This document shows, one piece after another, positions 27,417 to 36,259 of a DNA stretch of 64,000 nt; the first letter of the stretch is position 1, and each line of letters opens with the position of its first letter. The notes beneath the pieces are model-generated. The model saw only the letters and a list, made by a program, of their open reading frames with translations, was not told the origin of the DNA and searched no databases. Origin of the DNA: an uncultured Clostridia bacterium (lineage in GTDB: Bacteria > Bacillota > Clostridia > Lachnospirales > Anaerotignaceae); the NCBI GenBank assembly GCA_944378105.1, contig CALWGC010000022.1, positions 32,944 to 96,943 of the forward strand, read 5' to 3'. The translations under genes were made by a program, and so were the position numbers.

Positions 27417-27812
27417 TCAGAAGCAGCCGCTGCAGCTGGCGCAGCTGGATGGGTCACAGCCACCGGCTGTCACATCCTGGCCCTGAATGGTGGCGCTCAG
27501 AAGATTAAAAATGGAGTTTACATAAGCGCCAAATTGGCTTTCGGCTTCCAACAATTTGGAAGTAGATTCGTTTTGTTTGATTTCTTCTTCTTTTGCCATA
27601 ATCTTGTCGCTCAATTCGGTCAAAATGGCTTTGTCGCTGTCGGGATCGGACATGATTTTTTGCCATTCGTCTTTCATCTGGGTGTATTCATCCACCAACG
27701 CTTTGGCCACTTCGTCCTTTTCAAAGGCTTCTCTGGCTGCATACAATTTTTGTGCTTCTTCGCATTCCAAAATATCTTTGCCCAACTGTCTTGCCTGATC
27801 GTAAATACTCAT
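27417..27812 (-). CDS. YlbF/YmcA-family protein with a cysteine-rich tail
   Basis: A 131-residue, mostly helical protein of the YlbF/YmcA (Com_YlbF) family. It ends in a tail with four cysteines (CDPSSCASCSGCF). In Bacillus the YlbF-YmcA-YaaT complex binds [4Fe-4S] clusters and steers RNase Y and developmental regulation; the terminal cysteines could serve the same purpose here, which is inferred. The place between miaB and mutS matches ymcA in Bacillus. Its ATG overlaps the miaB stop as ATGA, so translation is coupled. Confidence 0.8.
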   Translation of the reverse strand: MSIYDQARQLGKDILECEEAQKLYAAREAFEKDEVAKALVDEYTQMKDEWQKIMSDPDSDKAILTELSDKIMAKEEEIKQNESTSKLLEAESQFGAYVNSIFNLLSATIQGQDVTAGGCDPSSCASCSGCF

Positions 27813-29233
27813 TCGTTTCCAACCCTTTCTCCAAGAAAATAAAATGTTTTGTTTTCCGTCAGTTTCACCGGCAAAATCTGGCCGATGAGGGACGGGTCGC
27901 CGGGAAAATGCACCAGTGTGTTTTGCTCGGTGCGTCCCGAAAGCATATCTTCGCCCTGGCGGCTGACTTCTTCTGCCAAAACCGGCAGCGTTTTGCCAAC
28001 CAATCCAGAGTGAATTTCATGAATCTTTGGATTTAACACATCCAACAAACGGTCAAACCGCTCATGGGCCACCGCCTCTTCCACCTGGTTTTCCATAACG
28101 GCAGCCGGCGTGCCGGTGCGTTTGGAATAGAGGAAGGTAAAGGCCGTGGAATAACCCACCTTTCTCACCACATCCAGCGTTTCTTCAAAATCTTCCTCCG
28201 TCTCACCGGGAAAGCCCACAATGATGTCGGTACTGAGGAAAATATCGGGGATGGCCGCTTTGATTTTATCCACCAATGCCAAATACTGTTCTTTGGTATA
28301 GCGGCGGTTCATTTCTTTTAATACCCGGCTGCTGCCGCTTTGTACCGGCAAATGAAGATAGTGGCACACCTTCTCGCATTCGGCCATGGCCGAGATCAGC
28401 TCGTCCGACAAATCCTTGGGATGGCTTGTCATAAAGCGAATCCGCTCCAAGCCCTCAATTTTGTTGGTTTCCCTCAATAATTGGGCAAAGGAAACCTGGG
28501 GCGAGAGGGTTTTGCCATAGGAATTGACGTTTTGGCCCAGGAACATGATTTCCTTGACGCCGTCTTTGACCAGCGCTTCCACCTCGGCCAAAATATCAGC
28601 CATTTCCCGGCTGCGCTCCCGGCCACGGACATAGGGCACAATGCAATAACTGCAAAAATTGTTGCAGCCATACATAATATTGACGGCGGCCTTATAGGGG
28701 TGTTCTCTGTGGGAAGGCAAGTCCTCCACAATGTCTCCCTGTTCTTTCCAAATATCGCAAACAGGACTGCCGCTTTGAATGCGGGCGTCCAACAATTCCG
28801 GCAATTTATACAGGTTATGGGTACCAAAAATGATATCCACATGGCGATAGGACCGGTGCAGTTTTTCCAACACCGTCTCCTGCTGCACCATGCAACCGCA
28901 AAGGGCCACAATCAGCTCCGGCTTGGTACGTTTTAAATGGTGCAACCACCCCAGCTTGCCGTATACTTTCTGCTCCGCGTTTTCCCGGATACAGCAAGTG
29001 TTATAAATCACAAAATCGGCGTCCGTTTCGGCCTGCGTTGCTTCATAGCCCATCTCTTCCAGCATCCCCACAATTTTTTCCGAATCGTGGGCATTCATCT
29101 GACAGCCCATGGTGAAACAAAAATACCGCCGTTTTCGGCCATTTTTTTCTTCATATGCTACATTCCACTGCCGCACCTGCTCCATAAAAGGTACTTGGGT
29201 TTGAAAGGCGCCGTGGTATTGGTTTTCGTTCAT
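27809..29233 (-). CDS. miaB: tRNA-2-methylthio-N6-dimethylallyladenosine synthase
   Basis: A 474-residue radical-SAM methylthiotransferase. The N-terminal UPF0004 domain cysteines are in CFTMGCQMNAHDSE, NTCCIRENAE and CGCMVQQ. The radical-SAM triad is CSYCIVPYVRG, and a TRAM domain closes the protein. It adds the 2-methylthio group to the A37 made by MiaA. The frame extends to 29368, but the ATG at 29233 has AAAGGGA upstream and follows a good promoter. Confidence 0.95.
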   Translation of the reverse strand: MNENQYHGAFQTQVPFMEQVRQWNVAYEEKNGRKRRYFCFTMGCQMNAHDSEKIVGMLEEMGYEATQAETDADFVIYNTCCIRENAEQKVYGKLGWLHHLKRTKPELIVALCGCMVQQETVLEKLHRSYRHVDIIFGTHNLYKLPELLDARIQSGSPVCDIWKEQGDIVEDLPSHREHPYKAAVNIMYGCNNFCSYCIVPYVRGRERSREMADILAEVEALVKDGVKEIMFLGQNVNSYGKTLSPQVSFAQLLRETNKIEGLERIRFMTSHPKDLSDELISAMAECEKVCHYLHLPVQSGSSRVLKEMNRRYTKEQYLALVDKIKAAIPDIFLSTDIIVGFPGETEEDFEETLDVVRKVGYSTAFTFLYSKRTGTPAAVMENQVEEAVAHERFDRLLDVLNPKIHEIHSGLVGKTLPVLAEEVSRQGEDMLSGRTEQNTLVHFPGDPSLIGQILPVKLTENKTFYFLGERVGNE

Positions 29234-29278
29234 ACATCTATCCCTTTCTGCGTTTGATACAGAGTTTATCAGTGTTAC

Positions 29279-29307
29279 AGTATACCACAAAAACCGCCTG
29301 TTTTCAA
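29279..29307 (-). promoter_or_regulatory. Promoter of miaB-ylbF
   Basis: TTGAAA (29302-29307), 17 bp, TATACT (29279-29284) on the minus strand, about 45 bp before the miaB ATG. Confidence 0.7.
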
Positions 29308-29378
29308 GCATCCACCCCCGGCTCAAAAAATTAAAAATTTGTTCATACTTCCTACACGAACTATTCATAGTTTTTTAC

Positions 29379-29467
29379 TATACTTTCCATTGTAAGCAAG
29401 AACATTCCCCTTCAGAAAAGATGTCCCCCTTGACTTGGCTGCTGGTTTTACCGGCAGCCACTTTTTT
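29379..29467 (+). ncRNA. Candidate small RNA with C-rich motifs and an intrinsic terminator
   Basis: There is no gene on either strand here, yet GGCTGCTGG-TTTTA-CCGGCAGCC (29437-29459) followed by ACTTTTTTT is a strong rightward terminator with no upstream gene to end. A TATACT (29379-29384) lies 53 bp upstream, though its -35 is poor. The predicted transcript of about 77 nt has two single-stranded C-rich motifs, TTCCCCTT and GTCCCCCTT, that could pair with ribosome-binding sites. This is an inference from layout only. Confidence 0.35.
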
Positions 29468-29509
29468 TGCAAAAACGAGTCTACAAAGAAAAAACAGCTT
29501 TCCCAAACG

Positions 29510-29550
29510 AAAAATAGCAGGAATCCTTTTTCCAAGGATTCCTGCTTTCT
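29510..29550. terminator. GGAATCC-family terminator hairpin, copy 4
   Basis: AGCAGGAATCC (29516-29526) pairs perfectly with GGATTCCTGCT (29536-29546); T-rich on the right and A-rich on the left. It closes the leftward flavoprotein/glycosidase operon. Downstream is CAGCCGCCCCAAAGGGG, a variant of the AGCTACGCCAAAAG motif of other copies. Confidence 0.82.
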
Positions 29551-29598
29551 TTGTGTTCCAATCCAGCCGCCCCAAAGGGGAACTGCTCTTTTTCCTTT

Positions 29599-31218
29599 TT
29601 ATTTTTGTGTAAAGGAAACGGTACCATCGGCTGCTTTTACCACCTGATAGGTCTTGTTGACCGTATAGCCATTGGAAGCCTTCATCTGCACCTGTAAAGT
29701 ATGGTTTCCGGCCGAAAGGGTGGTGCTATCCAATTTCCATTCAAAAGGACTGGCGCTCACAGATGCTTTTTGTGCCCCGTCCAGCGTATAGGTCACCGTT
29801 ACGCCTTGATTGATGACATCGCAATAGCTGCGCAGTACAATCTGGCCGCTTAAGCCGGTGGCCCCGTTTAATTTGCGGAAGGTAGGCGCCGTTTGGTTGA
29901 TGGAAGTCATCAAGGTTGGGTTTGCGCTGGTGGCCTGCTGATAAACCGACTGCACTTTGCTGTTACCGCTTAACTGATAGGAATAAGAGCCCATGTTCTG
30001 GTCGAAATAGAGCATGATTTTAATTTGTGGATAAACCATGTTCAGTGTGCCATAGCTTTCGGTAATGCGGTTGACGGCAAAGGCCGAAAGGTCTTCCCCG
30101 CCGCTTGGCAGTGCATAGCCGCTGCCCTGTTCGGTGACAATCACCGGTTTTTTGTACTGGTCTGCCAGTTTCACCACATGTTCCATGCTTTTTACGGCGT
30201 CGGCATACTGATTCAGACCAAAATACATATCATTGGTATCCCCGGCCGATGTGGGGTTACCGGCATACTGATATTTGTTCATATAAAGGGAAGCGCCAAC
30301 CCAGTCCACCAAAGATGGGTCCGGGAAGTAAACCCCCATGTCTTCGCCCCAAGGAGAAGCATAGCTTGGAGAGAAAATCAAAGCCACATTGGGAGCCGTG
30401 CTTCTGGCCATGGAGGCAATTTTGTTATAGGCCGTCTTGAACGCATCGGGCGTGGTTTTTGTTGTCCAAACGTTCATTTCCCCGCCGATACGCAAAAAGA
30501 CCGGACAAGTCAGTGTGGATAAATAAGAAAGGGTTTCGTTGATTTTCCCATCCAAAGAGCCACTATTGACTTGAGAAACGGTATTGCCTTCTTCTGGGAA
30601 GTTCAAATTGATCAACAAAGCATGGTTTCCGTCCATGAAATGTTGAATTTTCCAGTCAAAGTCTTTGGCCGAAGGATAGCTGTTTCCCAGTTCCACATAG
30701 AACGAAACAATGGCTTCGTTTTTGGCTGCGCTTTCTCCGTTTTCCGTATAGCAACGGCCAATCCAGGTACCGCTTTTTGGCTCGTTTTTGGCGCCATAAT
30801 ACGGTGCGCCTGTGTTGGAAACGGTGTATACTTCTGCCATGGCATCGATTTTTTCCAGTCGTTCTTTGGCCATAATCACCGCGTCGGTGAAGTTCAGATA
30901 GGTGCCTGCTTCAATGACGCCTTGCAGGGCCTCTCTGGCTTTTTCCATTTTGCCCATGCCTTCATAAATGGCATAGTTATTATAATTGACATTATAGCGA
31001 ATACCGGCCACATCCGTATCCATCGGCAAGCCTTTGTAATAGTTGAGCAGTGCTTCCCCGGTGGAAATCATGGCGTTTTTATCTCCCGATTGCTGCGCCT
31101 GCTGGAAGGCCGTTAAGTAAGACCAATATCCTTGTGGATGCGCCGCCAAGGCGCTGCTGCTCAGCAAAAGAGAGCAAATCAGCCCTCCTGCCAGAATTTT
31201 TTGCCACATCCGTTTCAT
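29599..31218 (-). CDS. Secreted GH26-like glycoside hydrolase with C-terminal Ig-like domain
   Basis: A 539-residue exported protein. It has a signal peptide (residues 1-25) and a short helical region (about 30-125). A TIM-barrel-like domain (150-400) follows with FLRIGGEMN and VTEQGSGY. E247 and E363 fit the acid/base and nucleophile of clan GH-A family 26 enzymes, and VDWVGASLY supports this. The last 110 residues are an Ig-like domain. The substrate (mannan or another beta-glycan) is unknown; it could act on the cell's own envelope. The ATG at 31218 overlaps the upstream stop as ATGA. A longer frame is rejected. Confidence 0.7.
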   Translation of the reverse strand: MKRMWQKILAGGLICSLLLSSSALAAHPQGYWSYLTAFQQAQQSGDKNAMISTGEALLNYYKGLPMDTDVAGIRYNVNYNNYAIYEGMGKMEKAREALQGVIEAGTYLNFTDAVIMAKERLEKIDAMAEVYTVSNTGAPYYGAKNEPKSGTWIGRCYTENGESAAKNEAIVSFYVELGNSYPSAKDFDWKIQHFMDGNHALLINLNFPEEGNTVSQVNSGSLDGKINETLSYLSTLTCPVFLRIGGEMNVWTTKTTPDAFKTAYNKIASMARSTAPNVALIFSPSYASPWGEDMGVYFPDPSLVDWVGASLYMNKYQYAGNPTSAGDTNDMYFGLNQYADAVKSMEHVVKLADQYKKPVIVTEQGSGYALPSGGEDLSAFAVNRITESYGTLNMVYPQIKIMLYFDQNMGSYSYQLSGNSKVQSVYQQATSANPTLMTSINQTAPTFRKLNGATGLSGQIVLRSYCDVINQGVTVTYTLDGAQKASVSASPFEWKLDSTTLSAGNHTLQVQMKASNGYTVNKTYQVVKAADGTVSFTQK

Positions 31219-32846
31219 ATCCCTCGTCCTCCTTTGGTTCCATCCATTTCTTTTGGCAGATGGCTTTCCCAAATTTTTTCTGCCACCCGCACACCATCCA
31301 CCGCAGCCGACACAATGCCGCCTGCATACCCGGCCCCTTCTCCGGCGGGATAGAGTCCTCCAATCCCTTCGGCCTGCAAGGTTTCTTTTTGCCGCAAAAG
31401 CCGCACCGGCGAAGAACTGCGGCTTTCCACCGCCGTCAACACCGCATCCTCTGCTGCAAAGCCGGGCCATTTGTGATCCATGGCCAAAATCCCTTCTTTG
31501 AGCGCCCCCACCAACACTTCTGGTAACACCTGGGATAACGCACACATCTGAACCCCTGGGCGACAGGTGGGTTTCACACGGGAAAAAGAAACTGTCGGCC
31601 GGTCTGCCAAAAAGTCTCCAAGCCGCTGCGCCGGCGCATATCCATTTCCTCCGCCGGCCAAAAAGGCCGCTTCCTCCACTTCCCTTTGCCACTCCATTCC
31701 GGCCAAAGGATGGTCCGAAGGAAAATCGGCAGGCCAAACTTGTACCAAAAGGGCGCTGTTGGCGTTTTCCCCATCCCGCGCGTGATAGCTCATGCCGTTG
31801 ACGGCCAGGCGGCCTTCCTCGCTGGAGGCATTGACCACAAACCCGCCGGGGCACATGCAAAAGGTATATACTCCTCGCCCGTCCGCCGTCTGCGCCGTCA
31901 GTTGATAGGAAGCTGGAATCAAACTTTTTTCTTCACAAAAACTTCCAAACTGCATCCGGTCGATTTCTTTTTGTAAATGTTCCACCCGCACCCCCATGGC
32001 AAAAGGCTTTTGTTCCATCCGAAGCCCCTTTTCATAACAAAGGGTGAACGTATCCCTGGCGCTGTGTCCCAGCGCCAAAACAAGATCCTGGGTCTGGATC
32101 CAATCTTTACCATTCCATTGTACCCCTTTCACTTGCCCATTTTCAACCCTAAAATCTGTCATTTTAGAAAAAAAGCGCACTTCTCCTCCCCTTTTGATGA
32201 TGTCTTCTCTCATCCTGCGCACCACATCTTTTAACAAATCGGTGCCCACATGGGGGCGATAGCTATATAAAATTTCTTCTGGCGCGCCAAAGTGCACCAG
32301 CGTTTCCAGCACAAAACGGCTGCGGCTGTCTTTGGTGCGGGCCGTTAACTTCCCGTCGGAAAAGGTCCCAGCACCCCCTTCGCCAAACTGCACATTGTTT
32401 TCTGCACAAAGCTTGCCACTTTTCCAAAACGCATCCACCGCCGCCTGACGGCTATCCACATCGCCGCCCCGCTCCAGCACAATGGGGCAAAGCCCCGCCT
32501 TGGCCAACACATACGCCGCAAACATCCCCGCCGGCCCAAACCCAACCACCACCGGCCGCTCTTGGCTTTTGGCCGGTTGCGCCGGAAAGGAGATGGTCTT
32601 TTTTTCATAACGGCAAATGCCCTTTTTCCCGGCCAGACGGCGCAAAAGCCGCTCCTCGCCTTTCACCTTCACCGCCACCGTATAGCGAAAGAAAATATTG
32701 CCTTTTTGTCTGGCATCCAACACCTGACGCAAAATTTGAAGCTCCAACAGGTCTTTTTCCCCAATCCCCAGCTTCTTGCAGGCCCGTGTGCGCAGCATCC
32801 CTTCGTCTTCTTGCGGCAACAATGTAATCTGCTCCAGTTGTATCAT
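31215..32846 (-). CDS. FAD-dependent dehydrogenase of the COG2509 group
   Basis: A 543-residue flavoprotein. A small N-terminal domain (residues 1-90, rich in Lys/Arg) precedes the FAD-binding VGFGPAGMFAAYVLAKAGL (about 98) and the motif NVQFGEGGAGTFSDGKLTART. The C-terminal GLYPAGEGAGYAGGIVSAAVDG contacts the flavin. The ATG at 32846 has AGGAG seven bases upstream; the ATG two codons earlier is too close to it. The family is widespread in Clostridia with no settled substrate. Overlap of its stop with the start of the secreted glycosidase suggests co-translation. Confidence 0.85.
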   Translation of the reverse strand: MIQLEQITLLPQEDEGMLRTRACKKLGIGEKDLLELQILRQVLDARQKGNIFFRYTVAVKVKGEERLLRRLAGKKGICRYEKKTISFPAQPAKSQERPVVVGFGPAGMFAAYVLAKAGLCPIVLERGGDVDSRQAAVDAFWKSGKLCAENNVQFGEGGAGTFSDGKLTARTKDSRSRFVLETLVHFGAPEEILYSYRPHVGTDLLKDVVRRMREDIIKRGGEVRFFSKMTDFRVENGQVKGVQWNGKDWIQTQDLVLALGHSARDTFTLCYEKGLRMEQKPFAMGVRVEHLQKEIDRMQFGSFCEEKSLIPASYQLTAQTADGRGVYTFCMCPGGFVVNASSEEGRLAVNGMSYHARDGENANSALLVQVWPADFPSDHPLAGMEWQREVEEAAFLAGGGNGYAPAQRLGDFLADRPTVSFSRVKPTCRPGVQMCALSQVLPEVLVGALKEGILAMDHKWPGFAAEDAVLTAVESRSSSPVRLLRQKETLQAEGIGGLYPAGEGAGYAGGIVSAAVDGVRVAEKIWESHLPKEMDGTKGGRGI

Positions 32847-32881
32847 ACCCATACTCCTTTTTTCTTGACAGTCTTTGTTTC

Positions 32882-32910
32882 AGTATAACAAGCGCCCCTC
32901 CCTTCGTCCA
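32882..32910 (-). promoter_or_regulatory. Promoter of the flavoprotein/glycosidase operon
   Basis: TGGACG (32905-32910), 17 bp, TATACT (32882-32887) on the minus strand, close to the start of the flavoprotein gene. Confidence 0.55.
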
Positions 32911-32921
32911 GTAAAAAAACT

Positions 32922-32950
32922 TTGCATTCCCTACAGAAATATATTACAAT
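32922..32950 (+). promoter_or_regulatory. Promoter of the second 2-hydroxyacid dehydrogenase
   Basis: TTGCAT (32922-32927), 17 bp, TACAAT (32945-32950), 30 bp before the GTG start. It is arranged back-to-back with the flavoprotein promoter. Confidence 0.7.
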
Positions 32951-32979
32951 GGAAAAAAAGCAGAAAGGAGTTCGTATCT

Positions 32980-33951
32980 GTGAAACCAAAGATTTTAGCC
33001 ACCCAATGGGTACCAGATGAAGTGAAAGAAGCCTTTGCCCCAAAGGCAGAGCTGATTTCTCCAGATAAAGAAAAAATTGCTTTTTCCAAAGCAGAAGTGT
33101 TACAGCTTTTGCCGGATTTTGACGGCCTTTTTACCATCTTTTTTGCCGCAGACCGCGCCGTCATCGATGCCGGAACCAAATTAAAAACCATTGCAAACCT
33201 GGGCGTTGGCTTCGACTCCATCGATGTTTCCTATGCCACCGAAAAACACATTGCCGTTATCAACACGCCCCAATCCGTTACAGAAGGCACGGCGGAGCTG
33301 ACCATTGCCTTGATGATGGACACCATGCGCAACATTGCCGCCTATGACCGCTTTGTGCGCGCAGGCCACTGGGTAACAGGCGCATTTGAAGCCGCCGGCA
33401 CAGAGCTTTATGGCCGCAAAATTGGCGTTTGCGGCTTTGGCCGCATTGGCCGCGCCGTCGGCAAAAAAGCCCAAGCCTTGGGGATGCAGCTTTATTATTA
33501 TGATCCCTTCCGTCTTTCGGAAGCAGACGAAGCGGCCCTGGGCGCCACTTACTTGCCCTTTACCGACTTGCTGCGCCAATGTGATTGCATCAGCCTGCAC
33601 ATGCCTTATACCCCGGAAAATCACCATTTGATTTGCCGGGACACCCTTTCTTTGATGAAGCCAGAGGCTTATCTCATCAACGCCGCCCGCGGCCCCGTGG
33701 TGAAAGAAAGCGACTTGGTTTGGGCTCTGCAAAACGGCATCATCCGCGGCGCTGGGCTAGATGTGTTTGAAACGGAACCTGTCATCAGTGACGCCTTAAA
33801 GGCTTGCCCCAACGTGGTGATGACGCCCCACATCGGCACCCAGACCTATGGCATTCGAGTTGCCATGTGCCACGAGGCCCTGCAAGGCATGACGGCTATT
33901 TTTGCAGGAGAACGGCCATACAATCTGGTCAATGGTCAAGTGGTGCTTTAA
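32980..33951 (+). CDS. 2-hydroxyacid dehydrogenase (glyoxylate/hydroxypyruvate reductase-like)
   Basis: A 323-residue NAD(P)-dependent dehydrogenase. It has GVGFDSIDV, the Rossmann motif CGFGRIGRAVGKKA (about 150), NAARGPVVKESDL, LDVFETEP and the catalytic TPHIGTQTYG. The start is a GTG with AAAGGAG nine bases upstream; longer readings lack a ribosome site. The substrate is not identifiable; glyoxylate, hydroxypyruvate or a branched 2-oxoacid are possible. Two small genes follow on the same strand within about 25 bp each, probably one operon. Confidence 0.88.
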   Translation: MKPKILATQWVPDEVKEAFAPKAELISPDKEKIAFSKAEVLQLLPDFDGLFTIFFAADRAVIDAGTKLKTIANLGVGFDSIDVSYATEKHIAVINTPQSVTEGTAELTIALMMDTMRNIAAYDRFVRAGHWVTGAFEAAGTELYGRKIGVCGFGRIGRAVGKKAQALGMQLYYYDPFRLSEADEAALGATYLPFTDLLRQCDCISLHMPYTPENHHLICRDTLSLMKPEAYLINAARGPVVKESDLVWALQNGIIRGAGLDVFETEPVISDALKACPNVVMTPHIGTQTYGIRVAMCHEALQGMTAIFAGERPYNLVNGQVVL

Positions 33952-33969
33952 AGAAGCGAGGTGACAACC

Positions 33970-34329
33970 ATGTCCATCATCCCCGTTCTATTTTCTTCTG
34001 CTTTGTTTTTCCTGTTTTGGATTGCCATTGTCGTTTTGATCATCAGCCGCTTTCTTCGGTTTCAAAAAGAGACCAAATCCCGCCCGGCCTATCAGACAGT
34101 AAAGCAAAATCCAAAACTGCAACCAAAAAAACAACAAACAAAATCTGCCCCCGTGGCCGATCCCTTGTCCAACAAGCCAGAAAAACCAACGGTGTTTTCC
34201 AAACCCCAAACCTCCCCCTTTGGCAAAGAGCCAAAGAAAAAGCGGTCCTTCTTTGGCCGCCGGGAGCCGGACTGTGACCTGGACGAGCGGATTTTTGGCC
34301 CACGCAATCCAAACAAAGATATTTTTTAA
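33970..34329 (+). CDS. Small membrane-anchored protein with a basic tail, function unknown
   Basis: A 119-residue protein with one N-terminal transmembrane segment (about residues 4-28). It is followed by a proline-, lysine- and glutamine-rich cytoplasmic tail ending in an acidic-aromatic stretch ([15 protein letters not shown]). I do not recognise a family. The ATG at 33970 has GAGG eight bases upstream. It is placed between a dehydrogenase and a DUF896 gene in the same direction. Confidence 0.7.
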   Translation: MSIIPVLFSSALFFLFWIAIVVLIISRFLRFQKETKSRPAYQTVKQNPKLQPKKQQTKSAPVADPLSNKPEKPTVFSKPQTSPFGKEPKKKRSFFGRREPDCDLDERIFGPRNPNKDIF

Positions 34330-34355
34330 CCCATATTCCAAAGGAGGAACCATCC

Positions 34356-34577
34356 ATGGATGAAGTCAGAGAGCTGGCCGTGGTCTCTCGGATCAACGAA
34401 CTGGCCAAAAAAGCCAAAACCGAAGGCCTGACAGCCGAAGAAACGGCCGAACGAGACGCACTGCGCAAAGAATATATCGAAGCCTACCGCAAAAACTTGC
34501 GGGGCACACTGGAAAACATCCGCATCGTAGACGAACAGGGAAATCAACATCCCCTGAAAAAAAGAACGTTGCATTAA
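34356..34577 (+). CDS. DUF896 (YnzC-type) small protein
   Basis: A 73-residue helical protein with the family core [17 protein letters not shown] and [20 protein letters not shown]. YnzC-family proteins are short two-helix proteins of Firmicutes; the Bacillus member is SOS-regulated, but no LexA box is seen here. AAGGAGG lies just before the ATG. Confidence 0.88.
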   Translation: MDEVRELAVVSRINELAKKAKTEGLTAEETAERDALRKEYIEAYRKNLRGTLENIRIVDEQGNQHPLKKRTLH

Positions 34578-34609
34578 ACCTTCCTTTCGATGCTGCTTTT
34601 TCAAAAAAG

Positions 34610-34656
34610 AAAAATAGCTGGAATCCATAAAACAAAAGGATTCCAGCTATTTTTGT
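34610..34656. terminator. GGAATCC-family terminator hairpin, copy 5
   Basis: AAAAATAGCTGGAATCC (34610-34626) pairs perfectly over 17 bp with GGATTCCAGCTATTTTT (34638-34654). It lies between the convergent DUF896 and stalk-domain genes and can stop both. Confidence 0.9.
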
Positions 34657-34703
34657 TAGACAATGATCTTTTGTAAATATCGCCTTTGAAAAGCCAGTTC
34701 TTC

Positions 34704-36062
34704 TTAATCCGCCAACTGGCCCACGTTATATACGCCCGTATCCAAAAGCCAAGTACCATCCACCTTCGTCATGGTCAACTTCGATGGCAGCGTGTCATAA
34801 TCGAATAGATCAAAATCAAAGGTAATTTCTGCCTGGTTCGGCGAAAGCAGTTTCACCCGCAGGCTTTCTTCGTCCAACTGCAAGGCCATGCCCTTGCCGC
34901 CAATATCGGCATTGACATAGAGAACGCCGTCCACCTCTTTCACATAGGCGTCCTCTCCCGTCAGGCGAGAAAGGAAATCGTTGCACCGTTCCTCATTGCT
35001 GTAAGTCCCCCGAACCCACTGCTCCAAATCGGCCAAAGAATGGAACCGGTCGCTTACCACCGGCGCATAGTGCCAAGCGCCTATCTCCACACTCTTTTCC
35101 CAATCGCCATTCAGCCCGGCATTGAATACGCCTTCCACATCCAAATCCCGCTGCATGAGCGCCAAAGCCGTTTCAGTCAATAACTGGTTGGATGTCACAT
35201 CCTCCATGGTCATAAACTGCCAATCGCCCATGGTAAATGCCGTACCGTCAAACAAAACTTCCGCTTTTAATAAGCCAATTTCTTCCCCTATGCCGTTTTC
35301 CTCTGTCAAGGCAAACACAGGAAGCTGTGCCTCCAAATAAGATTTCGTGGTAAAAAAACGAATCACTCGCCCAAAATCTACCGTTGCTTCTTGTTCCAAT
35401 GGTACTTTCGTTTCTTCTCCTCCCACAGAAAGAACCAAACAACCTTCTGCAAAATGGCTGCTTACAGCTGCCTTGGCATCGGCCAAAAGGGATTCATTGG
35501 AAAACAGCGTACTGTTCCATCCGTCCTCGCTTTGCTGCAACAGATACAGGCTTTCTTTTTGCACATTTGGTTCATATTCCGTCAGTACCGAAACAGAAAA
35601 ATCTCGTTTGCCATCGCCATTATATTCGCCATAGCGCAGTTTGGGCAATGTTTGTTTTTCAAGACCATAGGGCACTTTCACATAAGACGTTTTCTCCAAA
35701 TCCTTTTCTACAATGACCATACCGTCTGGCTTTGCTCCATAGACAGAGATACCAGCCTGGGGAAAAGCGGCCACTAGGGGGAATTGGGTAGAATAAGAAA
35801 AAGTGGAGCCTGTGGGGTACACCGGCTGTCGTACCACGGTTTCATTCAGTTCTGGATACCAATGCACCGTCTGATCCAGCTGTTCAAATGTTTTTCTCAA
35901 TGGTACATATAACACCCCGTCCAGCATCACCCCGTCGTCATTCAGTTTTTGTCCCCATACGGAAACTTCCATGGTGTTTTCTTTCACTTCCGCTGCCATT
36001 GCTGGCACTGCCTGGCCCATCGCCATACAAACTGCCATTGCCAATGCCCATTTCTGTTTCAT
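34704..36062 (-). CDS. Secreted protein with copper-amine-oxidase-N-like stalk domain
   Basis: A 452-residue exported protein. A signal peptide (residues 1-24) is followed by a stalk domain of the copper amine oxidase N-terminal type (MLDGVLYVPLRKTFEQLDQTVHWYP). The rest is a beta-rich region I cannot assign, possibly with an FG-GAP-like patch (LRYGEYNGDGKRDFSVSV). The ATG at 36062 has GAGGAGGGA upstream; the longer frame is rejected. The stalk domain is common in cell-surface proteins of Clostridia. No oxidase domain is present. Confidence 0.75.
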   Translation of the reverse strand: MKQKWALAMAVCMAMGQAVPAMAAEVKENTMEVSVWGQKLNDDGVMLDGVLYVPLRKTFEQLDQTVHWYPELNETVVRQPVYPTGSTFSYSTQFPLVAAFPQAGISVYGAKPDGMVIVEKDLEKTSYVKVPYGLEKQTLPKLRYGEYNGDGKRDFSVSVLTEYEPNVQKESLYLLQQSEDGWNSTLFSNESLLADAKAAVSSHFAEGCLVLSVGGEETKVPLEQEATVDFGRVIRFFTTKSYLEAQLPVFALTEENGIGEEIGLLKAEVLFDGTAFTMGDWQFMTMEDVTSNQLLTETALALMQRDLDVEGVFNAGLNGDWEKSVEIGAWHYAPVVSDRFHSLADLEQWVRGTYSNEERCNDFLSRLTGEDAYVKEVDGVLYVNADIGGKGMALQLDEESLRVKLLSPNQAEITFDFDLFDYDTLPSKLTMTKVDGTWLLDTGVYNVGQLAD

Positions 36063-36180
36063 ATCAATCCCTCCTCTTCCACTTTCTTTTTTTGTTGTTT
36101 TTTCACTTCTTTTCTTTTTTCTTTCGACCTTCGTATAGACAAACCCTCTTTTTCTTTCCTGCTTTGGCCTTTTGTGCCAC

Positions 36181-36212
36181 AAAAAAAAGAGCAAGGATTT
36201 CTCCTTGCTCCT
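36181..36212 (-). terminator. Terminator of the NfeD-SPFH operon
   Basis: GAGCAAGGA (36189-36197) pairs with TCCTTGCTC (36202-36210); on the minus strand it is followed by eight T. Confidence 0.82.
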
Positions 36213-36259
36213 TTGTCATTGCTTTTCTGTTTTTCTTTCTATTTTCCTTTCGGTTGCGG

